64,000 nt of DNA, from contig NC_134463.1 of NCBI RefSeq assembly GCF_047948215.1, forward strand, positions 101,038,657 through 101,102,656, given 5' to 3'. Under the pieces are notes generated by a model. The model was not told the DNA's origin. It did no database searches and saw only the letters and a list, made by a program, of their open reading frames with translations. Position 1 is the first letter of the stretch; every line of letters starts with the position of its first letter. Made by a program: the position numbers and the translations under genes. The stretch is from Lycorma delicatula (Eukaryota > Arthropoda > Insecta > Hemiptera > Fulgoridae). This document shows positions 1 to 12,569 of this stretch, one piece after another.

Positions 1-486
1 TGAGGTCAATTAAACGGTTTATGTTTACGTCATTTTGCAGAATCACATTTCTTACATAAAAAGAGGGAATAATCTGTGAATTCTAGACTGAGCCAATTGT
101 ATGCGTGTTATGTTAGAGCTTTAAACTAGCCAAAAATTTACAAGCGTATTTCCAGATTAATTTCATTATTGACAACATTTGTTGATGACAAAATTTCTAG
201 ATCGTAGTAAAAAAGAATGTAAAAAAGAATTAGACACGAAGGAATTTCACACTAATATCAATTATTTTATATTTTTAACTATGATTTTTCCAGATTAAAC
301 ATCTGTTTAATGTCGTAACATAGTGGAAAACATGTAAACCTATTAGTCAAATAGTTAACTAGAAAACCAAAACCTATCAGATAATTGATATCGTTTTTCT
401 TCATGCCATATTTTCATAATATTTCATTCTGTGAAATTGTACATATAAATTAAACCATCATCTTAAATAAGATGACATAAGACATG

Positions 487-514
487 AAATGTCCTCTTAA
501 ATAAGAGGACATTT
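487..514. repeat. Near-perfect 28-bp palindrome
   Basis: AAATGTCCTCTTA is followed after two bases by its exact reverse complement, giving a 13-bp stem with a 2-nt spacer. The flanks are A+T-rich and no gene or poly-T run is adjacent, so a terminator role is not supported. It may be a fold-back remnant or a cruciform-prone site. Confidence 0.7.
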
Positions 515-2711
515 TCCAAAGCTTATCGAAAACATTCGTTGAATTTATTACAGCAATGAATTTGGATTAATAACTCCTTCCTATTTATAGAGCCAGATTC
601 AAAATTTGTTTAAATAATATGAATGAAATAATAACGTGATAGTGACATGTACGGAGAATTCAGAACTGCATGAAAGTGTTCTACCATCCATTTGAGGTAA
701 AATAGGTACGTCTGCAAAATCAATAATATTGAATAGAAGAGGACAAATTACCGATCTGAAGTACTCCTACCTTAACGCAAGGCAATTAACAAAATATTTT
801 CACTAAAATTACTTTTATTGGATATTTTTAATATTATTATATTTGTGTTAGTTTTCATGTGTTAAAGCTGGAGATAATAATAATATTAAATACATCCTAC
901 AAAAATGGTTTTAGTGAAAATTGAAAAAATACTGAAAAAAGGAGCTTATCCCATATTAATTTAATATAATAGTAAAAATTTTTATGAACACTCAGTAAAA
1001 ATTCTTAATTATAAATACATTCATAAACTTTCACGTAAAAATTGTTTTATTACTAAAAATCATATGTTTCATTTTTATATATGTAACCTCGTAGTGTAAA
1101 GAGAAAATGATAAAACTACATACCTGATATACTCAGAAAACGAATTCTATTTTTCTACCTATAAAAGACAACTTCTCTATTTCAATAGTTAATTAATCAA
1201 TCTTAATGCAACCTAAAAACAGAATTTTATAAATCTAAATGTTTGCACACTTATGCTACTTCTGTACATTTATAAAACCTAATGAAAACTCTGGCGATGG
1301 AAGATTGCCTTGTTAAAGTCATTCTACACTGAACAAATGAATACAAACTATAAAGATGCTATTCAATGTAAGATCGACGAATATTAATTCGCTCACGGTC
1401 ATGTTTACTAGTCTAGCGTGGATTGACCTTATACTGCATTTGTTTTAATATTTTAGTTAAATAATTATTTGTAATTACTTATATTATCGGTATAATGTAA
1501 ATTACCTGAATTATCTATGTGATAATTTGTTGTATTCATCGTTGTTTTTATTCTGAATCGCTAGAATAGTAGACTATCATTTAAGTATAATTATTAGCTG
1601 AAAACAAGATTTTTTTAAGTAGGTAGCCTTAAGTTGACAATTACAAGAAAACCGACTTCTCGTTTCCGAGCCCTTACTACTTTGCAATCAGAAACGTACT
1701 GACTTTCAAAGTACGACGCACTACATAGTTCGAATAACGAATAGACCCTACTCGCAAGCATAAAGTGTAAACTGACTCACTACCACGGCTCACTGCATAA
1801 TCGTGTATGAAAAATAAACCACTAAAAAGTCAACATAACCTCAATTTGAGATTACGTTAACTGTTGTCGACCTTGAATTGAGCGCAACTGAACAACGACT
1901 CGACCAATCTTCATCGTATTTTCAGATACACAAATTCAGATACACTACTACTAGAGAATATCTAAATTTTAATTAAAATAGGAAATTGCATTTTAACTGA
2001 ACGGTATTTTCGTACTCCACATACCTCAAAACGTAAACAAAACTTCAATTTCATCACCAATCGCACCATGTGATCAAAAGTACCTTTCCGAAAGTCGGTA
2101 AAAATTAACTTTTACAATAATATTAACCGGTATCATTTTTTTTAACTCTCGTATTCAGCTTTATATTATTTAGTCTTTCTTAGAGTATGAAAACATGAAA
2201 ATGTAAAGATATATAAAAACGTATCGATGTTTCAACGTTATGCTATCTAACAAAAAATCCAACTGTCAATAGATCGATAAAATAATATTAGTTTTTTGTT
2301 ACTTAATATAAATATTTTAAACATAAATTTTTGTAACCAGTATTTACAAAAAAAAAAAAATAAAGAAAAATAGTATTAATGAATTTTTACAGGTTTCAAA
2401 TTACTCAAAAGAAATAAGCTTCATGACCAACTTTTTTTTACCGACTTTTTGAAGAAAAGTACAATATTTATATTTCGGTCGCAAGGTGGGATTGGGTGGT
2501 GAAATTAATTTTCTTTATGATAAGTACGAAAATATCATTCAGTTAAAATATAAATTTCTTCATACAAATATATATATCACAGAGAGAGTGAGAGGTCTAT
2601 GTATAAAATTTATGGCTTGAAAATCAAAAAATTTATATTTTGTGTATTTTTTTTTGCAAAAAATTACACAAAATCGAAAATATACATATATATACATTAT
2701 TTATAATAATC

Positions 2712-2733
2712 ATATATATATATATATATATAT
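2712..2733. repeat. (TA)n microsatellite
   Basis: About eleven uninterrupted TA units in gene-free DNA. Several similar tracts in this window sit exactly at transposon borders; this one has no recognised element beside it. Confidence 0.85.
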
Positions 2734-4386
2734 AATGTATTTAATCGAACGTTCTAACTGAAAAAAACAGTGAGGGCGTCGGAAACGAAAAGTTGGTATC
2801 GGGAATTTTTTTTGTAACTAATATGTTTTAGTAATTACTGCAATAAATCATTTCTAATTAAAAGTGTTATTAATAAGATTAAATTAAAATACTAAAAAAG
2901 ATTAATTTTTTTTTTTAATTAGGGTTTAATCTTTCATTGTTACTCGTAATACTATTTCCTAGAATATTTTATAATCTAATTTTTTTTGTTTACCTTTCCA
3001 TATTTGTTGTTAATTAAAGTAAGCGCAGCACCAATCACTTAAGAATAATTTAATTTCTAAAAGTTTATTTAATTTCTTAATTCGTACAATATTTATTATG
3101 TTTTCCCCTACTTAAAATCTTTTCCAAGTTTAAAAGATTTTACATAGATGAAATAAGTTTAAACAATCTTAGTCGAACAGAAGTGTTACTACAAGAGACA
3201 ACAGAAAGTTAGTTAAGACGGGTAAAAGGGGGGTGTTGTTTTGTACGGAATAAAGACCGAATAAGAGGAGGAAGAGGTGAAGCGGTTAGGTAGGCAATAA
3301 CTGGTAATGAGCTGTCTAATTAGGTAAAGAAGAGAACACAGATATAGGGGAAGCAGGAAAATCAGAATTAAAGGACAGAGAAATTAATGAGATTTTCCAT
3401 CCAAACTCAAACCTCCTACCCTTATTTTTCCACTTTCCTCTTTCCTCATACCCCCTTGCGCTTCTCTCTTCTTCTTTTCCTAGATCGAGGGTAAACTTTT
3501 CTAATCGGTAACGCTGGCGGGTGATCCAGCCAGTGAGTGTCACGCTAAGGGAAACCCATCTCCGTTCCAACATGCAACTCCTAAATCAATATCTACCATT
3601 CTCTCGACCCTATATAATCACACCCTGCTATGCCTCTACTATTTCTACGTATTTACACTGTTACAGATTTTTCATCTTCTCTAATATATAACATCAGGCC
3701 GAAATATACATATATTATATTATAAAAATTATTCAAGTCTCGTTCGTGCTATATGAATAAAATAATCTTAAACGAAAATACTGATCGACAATAATTTTGT
3801 TAAATGAGAGATAATAACAGATTCTAATGGTATTTTTCACGCTGATTTCAAACATGAAATTATAATTTTTCTATCAGCTTAGTTTTTTGCAAACTCATTT
3901 TCAGATAGTACTTGCATGAACTACACAAGCGTAGTATTTTGTGAACGTATTTTACAAACTAAATAGCAACTAATAGCGTATCAACTAAATACGCTTATTT
4001 ATCAACTAAATAGCGTTTGTTTATTTATTACTGTCCCTTAATTGTTGTCACACTGATTTGTTAGAAGTCATCATGTTTATTATTACACACTAATTAAAAT
4101 GAACAAGAATGTGACTCATTCTTCCTATTTTAATCTTATTATAAACATATAATCCACACATTAGTAATTTCTGTCATATTTACTTATAAACTGCGCAGAC
4201 TAGAGAAATATTTTTAATTTTCATTCAAATGCGAGTTCTCGTGTGTAGGAACATTCAGTTCTGTAGGTGGTTTTCGTATTTGCGGGTATATCTTGTTCAG
4301 TAAAGTGAGGTGTAAGTTTATTAAATTTATGTGTTTATAAAATGGTTTTTTTTTTAAACAATATTAGTTACTGTAATGTATTAAGA

Positions 4387-6040
4387 ATGCCTCGCAGTTG
4401 TATTTATCATCCAAACAATTTCTTCTACATCTGTAGTGAGGTAACGTTGAAGTCTCAGAAAAGAAAAATAACTCCACTGATAACATCTCGTACGAACAGT
4501 ATTTTGGATGTAAATTAGGTGATCAGGGCAAATCTTGGGCTCCTCATATTTGCTGTGCTTCGTGTTTAACACTGCTGACTGGTCGGTCAAACGGATCTCG
4601 ACACATGCCATTTATAATTCCAATGGTTTTCCGGAAACCGAAGGATCACACCACAGACTGTTATTTTTGTGTAATAAACATATGTGTATAAAGATAACAG
4701 CTAAAACTATATGTACTGTTAAATACCCTGATACTCCTTCTGTCATACGGCCAGTGCCACATAACCAAGAGTTTCTAATCCCAGTACCACCAGAAACATG
4801 GAACTTAGATGAAGATGAAAATGTCGAATGTTGTGCTGACTTAGCAGGCGATGAATGAAGATATCCAAACTTTTTAGAAAATATATATTCTGAACCCCAT
4901 TTAATTAATCAGTTACAATTAAACGATCTAGTTCGTGATCTGAATTTATCAAAGAATCAAGTAGAAATATTGGCACCAAGACTGGTGCCAAAGGATGGCA
5001 TCTTTTACCACCAAACACTAAAATAAGGGGTTTCCGTTACAGACAGTCATAATTTGAACAAATCTTCTCTTAATACAAAAACTTATTTTACTGTAATGAT
5101 GTCGACTCTTTATTTGAAGCTTTGGAACATATGCACCATCCTGACGAATGGTGACTTTCTATTGACTTGTCAAACATTAGTTTGAAAGCTGTTCTACTTC
5201 ACATAGGAAATAAATACTCATCCATCCATTAGCATACGCTGTTCACATGGAGTCTTATGAAAATATGAAACTTGTATTGAACAGGAAACATGAGAAATAT
5301 TTATGGCATATTTGTCAAGATCTGAAAGTAATAGCGCTTTTACTTGGACTGCAATTTGAATACATTAATTTTTGTGCGATTGGGACAGCACGGATAGGAA
5401 AAACCATTATATAAAAGAGCAGTAGCCAAAGAGAGAGGTTACTGACTGTAGAAGAGAAGAATGTTGTTAGTCAGGCATTAGTAAAACCAGAAAAAGTTTA
5501 TCGCCAATACACGTTAAGCAAGGTTTATTAAAAACATTTTTATAGTAACGGATCATAATGTACCAGGGTTTCAGTTTCTAAAAAAAAATTCCTAATATAA
5601 GCGACGCTAAAATAAAGGATGGTATATTTTTTGGACCACGAATAAAAGTACTAATGACTGATCCAGCGTTTGAAGAATGTTTGAGTGACTTGGAAGTTGC
5701 TACATGGAAATCATTTCAAAATGTGGTAAACAACTTCCTTGTAAACCATAAGGCCAGTTAACTATAGAGAATTTGTGAGTAAACTTCTTCAAAAGTACAA
5801 AGAACTTGGGTGTAACATGTCAATCAAAATCCATTTCTTACATTCACATGTGGATTTTTTCCCAAACAACCTCGGCGCTATCAGTGATGAACATGGAGAA
5901 CGCTTTCACCAGGAGCTATCTACCATGGAAACACGATACCATAGAAAGTGGAAACCAAAAATGTTAGCCGATTACTGTTGGAATCTAAAGAGGGATCTAC
6001 CTACTGCAAATTACAGCAGAAAATTAGAAAGAAACTGATT
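4387..6040 (+). pseudogene. Decayed copy of a multicopy arthropod protein family (function unknown)
   Basis: Conceptual translation shifting between frames gives a continuous series of blocks. They begin at ATG 4387 (MPRSCIYHPNNFFYICSE) and continue with FGCKLGDQGKSWAPHICC and MPFIIPMVFRKPKDHTTDCY near 4500-4660. Next come PSVIRPVPHNQE near 4740, LVRDLNLSKNQVE near 4930, and YENMKLVLNRKHEKYLWHIC near 5255. The end is KELGCNMSIKIHFLHSHVDF, SDEHGERFHQEL and MLADYCWNLKRDLPTA up to the stop at 6036-6038. I recognise these blocks, in this order, from a protein family repeated many times in arthropod genomes. The paired Cys/His motifs (PHICC, TDCYFC) suggest zinc binding. At least six frameshifts or stops break the frame, so this copy cannot be translated. 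The multicopy distribution suggests mobility, but I see no terminal repeats. The family match is from memory. Confidence 0.7.
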
Positions 6041-6332
6041 TTAGGCGAGTATAAAATGGATGTAATGTATTGTCATACTACGATCAACATATATTTTTTG
6101 TTTCAAAAGAAATTTCTATTACCAAAAAAAGCTGAGCACGATAGAAAAATCGATTAACATATATGAAGCATAGAACATACTATAAGAATCAGCCATTCAC
6201 TCTTATTTAACAAAAAAGATATTACATTTTGTTGACCAGTGTAATCTGATGAGAAAGTAACAAATCAGAAATATAGTTTAAATTTTAAAAAAATTTTGCA
6301 AAATCAATAAATGTTTTGATGAAAATATCTTT

Positions 6333-6485
6333 ACAGAGTTTGAGGAGCGAAAAAATACTGAAATACAGTTGGAAGATGGTGTTATAGATTTCAAGAGTTA
6401 CATTGAACCGACATTGAACTTGACATTTCAAGAGTTGACGCCTTCAAGAGTTACATATCGGGAATATGCAGCTTATCAGAATTAA
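6333..6485 (+). other. Orphan 50-codon open frame, possible exon fragment
   Basis: An open frame without an ATG at its start runs from 6333 to a TAA at 6483-6485. It is preceded by TTTACAG, which resembles a 3' splice site. Its composition is protein-like (EFEERKNTEIQLEDG, FKSYIEPTLNLTF, RVTYREYAAYQN) rather than the Lys/Asn/Phe noise typical of this A+T-rich DNA. It lies about 300 bp after the decayed multicopy gene and could be a downstream piece of the same element or of another mobile protein. I do not recognise a domain. Confidence 0.3.
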
Positions 6486-6489
6486 AATA

Positions 6490-7110
6490 ATTTTAAAAGA
6501 TGCCTACTAAAAATCTATTTAAAATTACTTGGATTACAAAGAATTTGATAATTTATCCAATTACACCTCATTTATTCAGTATTTTAAAATAAAAACCACT
6601 GTCGCACGTATGAGTAAAATGAATAAAAAGGAAGGAAAGATGTAGGTAAGAAAAGAATATTAAATTGGAAACAAGATTATGCTCAAAAGCTGTTTAGGAA
6701 AATGTTTTTTTTTTTAATCTAAATCCTATTTCGATTGTTAAATAGTCACAATTAGATGGCAGTGCGGAAACTATTGCATACTTAAACAATTTTTTTTTGC
6801 TGAATTTCTTCATTTACGTACAATCAGCTACAACAATGTAGCTATAAATAAGTCGTATGACTTACCATCATGTGAAAGAAGGCCACCCAATGATAATCCT
6901 CAAGTAATACAGTCGTATAAACAGTATAAACAGTCGTATAACAGTCGCATAAACATAATAATATAACATTTGATAATGCCATTGAATGTCCAATCAACAT
7001 TAACCGTAAAACAACAAAATAAATAGCAATTTTAAACAGAACAGTAAACGAAACAGTAACTTTGAAACAGCCAAGAAACAATAAACGTGAGCACCAAGCC
7101 GCCAAACCGG
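6490..7110. other. Stretch between two element remnants
   Basis: No gene is recognised. A short tandem-like run of the unit ACAGTCGTATAA occurs at about 6908-6950. The part nearest 7110 is probably the 3' untranslated region of the minus-strand jockey remnant; a run of T at 6789-6797 could be its poly-A tail read on the plus strand. Confidence 0.35.
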
Positions 7111-7114
7111 ATCA

Positions 7115-7730
7115 TCATGACAGGCCATCAAGATCAAATACATGGAACCTTTTTAGCCTCCAAACGTCCTCGCTGTTATCCAGCAGATTCCAAGCCAGAT
7201 GACTGATACGCTTATCCAACCTGGACACATACCTCGAAATTAGACGTCCAACTTCCTCTCGAACGCATGGAATGCCTATGTATTCATGGATTTCAGTATT
7301 CCGCGCGAACCACGGCGCGTGTGTTATGTTCCGTAGAAGTTTGTTTCGAAACAGTTGAATGACCACCACGTTGCTGTTACTGGCCGTTCCCCAGAGTTCA
7401 ATCCCGTACGTTCATATCGGTTTTAAGAAATCCCAGTAGAGCAGAACCTTGTTGGACAAAGAAAGTTGCGATCCTTACCCGACACCCAGTAAATCTTCTT
7501 AAGCATAATTTCAAGCAACTTCTTCTTCTGCCTAACTTGATCTCTCCACATCAAACGGCGATCAACGTAAAAGCCCAGGTACCATACCGTAGTGACTTGA
7601 GCTATCCTGACACCGTTTAACCTAACCGTAAGGTAATCTTCCCTTCTCATGGTGAATCTCACGTGGCTGGACTTTGCCAGATTAATCTTTATCCTCCATG
7701 AACGCAACAAAACAAAAAATATCTCCATTA
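7115..7730 (-). mobile_element. 5'-truncated jockey-type LINE, C-terminal end of the RT ORF
   Basis: Read on the minus strand, the sequence encodes the region just downstream of the catalytic core of a jockey-clade reverse transcriptase. The motifs are SWRIKINLAKSSHVRFTMRR and TVWYLGFYVDRRLMWRDQV (thumb region), then RNKLLRNITHAPWFARNTEI and DVWRLKRFHVFDLDGLS ending at a stop at 7115. A frameshift near 7420 separates the two halves. The Y/F-x-DD catalytic motif and everything upstream are missing, as expected from the 5' truncation typical of LINE insertions. It cannot encode an active enzyme. The C-terminal RLKRF block is shared in pattern with the element at 54-56 kb, but the two differ enough to be separate insertions. 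Confidence 0.85.
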
Positions 7731-7739
7731 AAGGATTAA

Positions 7740-10700
7740 AATTTTATATGTTTATGAGTAAAATTTTGTGCTTTTAATCGGGTTTTCCCGAAATGACAAC
7801 AATTATACTTTTTAATCTTACTCTAAAATTTCTGCTTACACCCATTTTTTAGCGCTTCGTAAGTTTTATTTTTTCCGTCAATTAATGTTTTTCATTATTA
7901 TTTATTTATTATGTCTTTTTCATTTATTTATTTATTATTTCTTCAGTGTTTATTGATTTGTTTAAAAATCGAAATGGTCATCACATCTATAACTTAATTA
8001 AAACCTTTTTTACATATTTTAGCGTAACGTGTTTTCCAATAATACATTTCAGTAACAGTTGATAATATAGACCTCCATTTTTAAAACTGAATCTTGATCA
8101 AAATAAAAAAGGAAACAAAAACTTCGCCTAATTCTTAATTAAGGGTGCCTGCAATACAGAATATGTGTTGGTTATATATAAAAATTATCAGGCTCAGTGT
8201 CATTACGGTATAATAATTATTCAATAAACTCTTGTCTTTTTCATATTTAAATAATGGCAGGCGGGAAAGTTGTATTTGCCTAAACGGTAACCACAGGTAG
8301 GTTAAACACGTAATATCTCATTTATTCTCATAGTGAGATCTGCTTTTGCACCTGCATCAAGCTTCTCACAGAATTTGGTACCGCGATGTTGTAGCCGGTT
8401 AGTAGAATAAAACCAGTACCTTTGAGAAAGCTAGGTTCTCTCCCATCAAAATCTATAATTCAAAATTCTATAAAATATTCGGTAAGGAATATTAATGACT
8501 ATATAACTCTTTTGAATGTTTTACACGAGCATGCAAGTAATCGTTTAAAAGATCTTTTAGAGAAATTATATTAAGAAAATTAGTATACTAAGTAAAATTA
8601 GTAACCAGTAGAATTCTTTTTACGAAATTAGAAAATGATCAATGCATTCGGTGGATATGAACAGGAGTAACTCTTAAACACAAAAAAACAGACAATTCAC
8701 GAAACAAGAAGGATTTTTCTTCAAACAAAAACAAAAATTAATTTTAAATGTAATGTAATTTTAATATATAAGCAAAAGAAGTGCAACAAAAAAAAATAAA
8801 GAAAAAAAGGTCAATAAGGTAAAACAGCAAATCACTTTTACAAATGCCTTGTTAATGGGGTGAGATTAAACAACAGCGATAATGATTTACAATCTTAAAC
8901 GATTTAAATTTTAATATTATAAAGTTAGACTGTAAGTTGGTTGTTCTACACTAAACATCTTATATATGTTTTCACACATACCCAAATATATATTATACGT
9001 AGTATATTCGTTGAGAGCGAGTGAAATATGGGTATAAAAGTATGCGTCTTCTAGTTAAGTACACATATTCTAACACGTTATTTTCCTCTACTACTTACCC
9101 GTCGCCCGGCCCACTTTTGTCCTATCATGGGTTAAAAAAACTAAAATAGACATAGACAAACTTCCTTTCTCGTTCTAGTCAGCCAGTAATTTATGTTAGT
9201 TTAGAGGGCATGAAACAGAGATGAAGTTTCTCTATTTTGACTTCTTCTTGCCACTTCCTTGGCGATTGATAGATTACGACACCGTTTTATATTCGCATTT
9301 CTCTTATGTATCTCATTATTACTTTAAATTTCTTCTTATATGAACATATTATAAATCTTTTTAAATGTATTATTTTGCCTTATTTTATATTTAAGTTGAT
9401 TAACGATCAAATACACAAAAGTAAATAAATTCTAATGTGTAATTCCTTCATATCGCATAACTCAACAACACATAAATATTTTAAGAAATTTGGGAAAATT
9501 AGCTAATGAGTAACTCACAACGGCTTTATATTTTTCTCTTAAAAATAGTTTATAATATGTTGGCAAAGATCAAAGTAAACGTTTTTGTGGTTAAAATTAA
9601 CAATATGTAAAGCGTCTAATAACATTTACTAAAAGTTAACACAGTTCAACATACTTAAGATACGTGGATGTAAGAGATACTAAAAGAAGAATATTTAATT
9701 TAATTTATGTAGAAATTATATAAAAATAAACCGATCAGGTTCCTACATTCTCAACAACAAACTCTGTAATGAAACAATTTTTTTAGCATAATCATTCTCA
9801 AATTTAATGGTATGTAAAGTTGTAATAGAACTATGTATAACCAAAAAATTACCGGTTATTTAATCATTATTATATAATATATTTTAGTGTTTCAAGTGGA
9901 AAAGTTTTTTAACGTGAACGCCTAAACCCTTCTAAATATTCAAACTCAAATTCATTAGAAATTTTAAAAAAGTCATTCAATACATTGTTCCTCATTTGAT
10001 TACAGACTCTATAGACAACTTCCTTTTACTTTTATTATAAATTATAATAGTACAAATACCTCTCTTACTGTCAAACTTTGCGTAATATAATATGAACCAA
10101 AAATATTTTTTTAATAATTAAATTAATTATTATAAACTTATACTATAAAAATAAATTCGTTTATTTTTATTATATCTTTTTTTTATTTTATATTTTATTT
10201 ACCACGTTTATTTGTAATTTATTTACTACTACAAAAATAGAATACAAGTGAATTGAATAATTAAAAAGGCTTTAAAAGATCCTTTTTAAAGTCAAATGTT
10301 TTTCAACGCACATTAAACGTTATTTTATTTAGATAAACTAGCTAATATTTTAATTAGAAAAACTGACGTATAATATGCAATGTAGTTTTATGTTAGTATG
10401 TTTAAGAATTTTTCAGCACCGAGTTAAAAATAATAAGGAGTTAGTGCTATTAAATAATAATTACTAGGAGAGTAAAAAATAATTAATTGGGGTTACAATT
10501 AGTTCATCTTTAAAACATAATTACACAAAGAGAAAATCCAATGGACATTCCTAAGTCTGTTTTACACTTACATTTTATCTGTTACAAAGAATAATATTTA
10601 AGCTACTTTGTAACAATTTTGATTTAAAAAGTTGCATTTCGTTGTCTTTTAAGTAGATTTGAACATGGTTACTGACTAATCAAGTGAATTTTAAGAAAGA

Positions 10701-12110
10701 TGCAAAAATACTGTGCATCTTTATATTACCGTATAATTAAATAAAGTTAAGTTACGGAAAAACAGTTATTGGTAAAGTAGAAGTTTTGAGGACTTAGAAA
10801 TTAAGGAACATAGCACGCTTAAATCGTTTCGTGAAGATTTACGTATAAATAATAATGGTGACTTCATTTTGCTCTGCAGTTTGAGGCAGGACTATGCCAT
10901 ATAGATAAAGAGATGGCCAATTTTTAATTCAAAAAGTAAAAGTCGCTCGTACAATTCTGTTATTATTCAATTTTATATTCGAGTTTGTGAACCAAGTTTA
11001 GAGATTAATTTAAAAATTTATAAATTCAAGGATCTATTTTCGGCATCTATTTTACGTCTCTTCTTGTAAGTAAATATTATTTTTCAGTTACAAATGATGT
11101 AGATATTTTCTAATCTTAGATAAGTTATCTAAGTATAGTATAGTATATTTACTATAAAAAATTAATAAATTAAGCTGAATGTTTTATTTGTTTTTAAATA
11201 CGTAGAAAATACTACTTTAGCCCGATTAGATGAAATAGCAGTTTATATAGCACTCTACAATACAGGGAAAAAATATATTTAAACGATCAATTAAATTATG
11301 CGGTATCAGTAAAAACAATAATGAATAATCTCCGTGTTATCTATAATGAATATACTTCTTAAATTTCAAAAGGACTCTGCAAACAAAATGTAAAACCTCT
11401 ACCCCATTTAAGCATACTTTAAAATTTATCTACGTATTTTACTCAGGAAATCAAATAAAGATACTTTATCATTCAAACACACTACGTATCTTCTACGTAT
11501 TATACGTTAAATAATTACAAAATTACATTAATAATTTAGAAAAAGTTAACTAACATCTGGCAAACTGATCATCTCATTGAGTAATCGAAGTTTTATTTAA
11601 ATTCATATAATGGAAATTTTCTTATATGTAACAGATGTAAAAAGGAAAAGAAAATAACTATAATGACAGAATGAAAAATAAATAAATCAGAGTTCAATAT
11701 TACTTCCTTTTAAACTTGATTTATTAATTTCATTAAGTAGTCTTTGAAGGAATATTAAATGTCAATGAACAAAAATTACGATTTTTTGATACTCTATGAT
11801 TCCTTTTAATATTAAAAAAAAAAGGGGGAAAGAAAATTTAGTAATAAACGAGACGATGCTTTGAGCTATAACAAGAGGCCTTTTAAAATGATTGTTTACT
11901 CTGAAAAAAGGGATATTGTAAATAGGGTGAAACTGAAAGAAATTGGAAGTTTGAAAATTGGAAAATAAATAAACTAAGAAAACGGTATAGGTGGATGAGT
12001 CGAGACAGATAAAACGAGATAAATAGTGCGGGAGAGAGTATACGATAAAGCGAGATAGAATTACCGATGACGAAGCGAGAAAAGGCGATAGAGAAAGACA
12101 AAGCGATCCC
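7740..12110. other. Long gene-free A+T-rich stretch
   Basis: Nothing beyond random short frames is visible. The DNA is very A+T-rich, with many homopolymer runs and no tRNA-like boxes or terminal repeats that I could pair. It could be intron or intergenic spacer. Confidence 0.55.
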
Positions 12111-12119
12111 AAAAGGGCG

Positions 12120-12560
12120 CCGTTATGCAGCTTTGCACTCGATCCTCCCTACCGCGTCTAGTTTTGCTGTTACTCTCTACCCCGAAAACCAAGGGTGAAA
12201 AACTCCTCCGTGACATTTCTGACAATGCTTTCAGCTCCCTTGACATTCCACAGTAGCCGGCCGCCACTCTACTCCCCTTTCTGTACAGAGTTTACCCCCC
12301 TCCTTTACACGCCCTTACAGAGTCGTAGCCTCCTAGCCGTTCTCGCTTCAAAACTAGCTCGGCTGAACCCGTACTGTTTTTTATTTATATTTTTCGAACA
12401 GTATTATGAACAAAATAACAAGCCGCAGCCGCACGCATAAAACCTACAATGACAGTGACAAAAACAGTTCTACGTACAACTGAGCTATATGACCTACAGA
12501 CTTCCGGTTCTAGTGCGGTTACAGCCACATGTGTGTTTTCTGTACAGTTTGACAGTCTGT
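12120..12560. other. Relatively G+C-rich patch
   Basis: Base composition shifts clearly towards G+C, and CpG dinucleotides are more frequent than in the flanks (for example the stretches around 12165, 12260 and 12430). Overlapping open frames of 65-81 codons exist on both strands, and none shows a domain. Such islands in A+T-rich insect DNA can mark promoters or exons, but no TATA/initiator arrangement or splice pattern is convincing. Confidence 0.3.
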
Positions 12561-12569
12561 TCGTTTTAT

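Larger units (their letters stand above)
1..4380. other. Gene-free A+T-rich stretch
   Basis: No convincing coding region, RNA gene or recognisable transposon was found. It contains one strong short palindrome (listed separately), a short (TA)n run near 2712-2733, and a less A+T-rich, purine/pyrimidine-skewed patch at about 3180-3610. An 85-codon minus-strand open frame lies in that patch (3316-3573), but its composition (Arg/Lys/Glu then Ser/Phe) mirrors the skewed base composition and no domain is visible. Confidence 0.6.

Noticed and set aside
11762..12112. Overlapping minus-strand frames (116, 72 and 68 codons)
   Set aside because: The plus strand here is purine-rich, which gives Ser/Phe/Leu-rich translations in several minus frames at once; no domain is visible.
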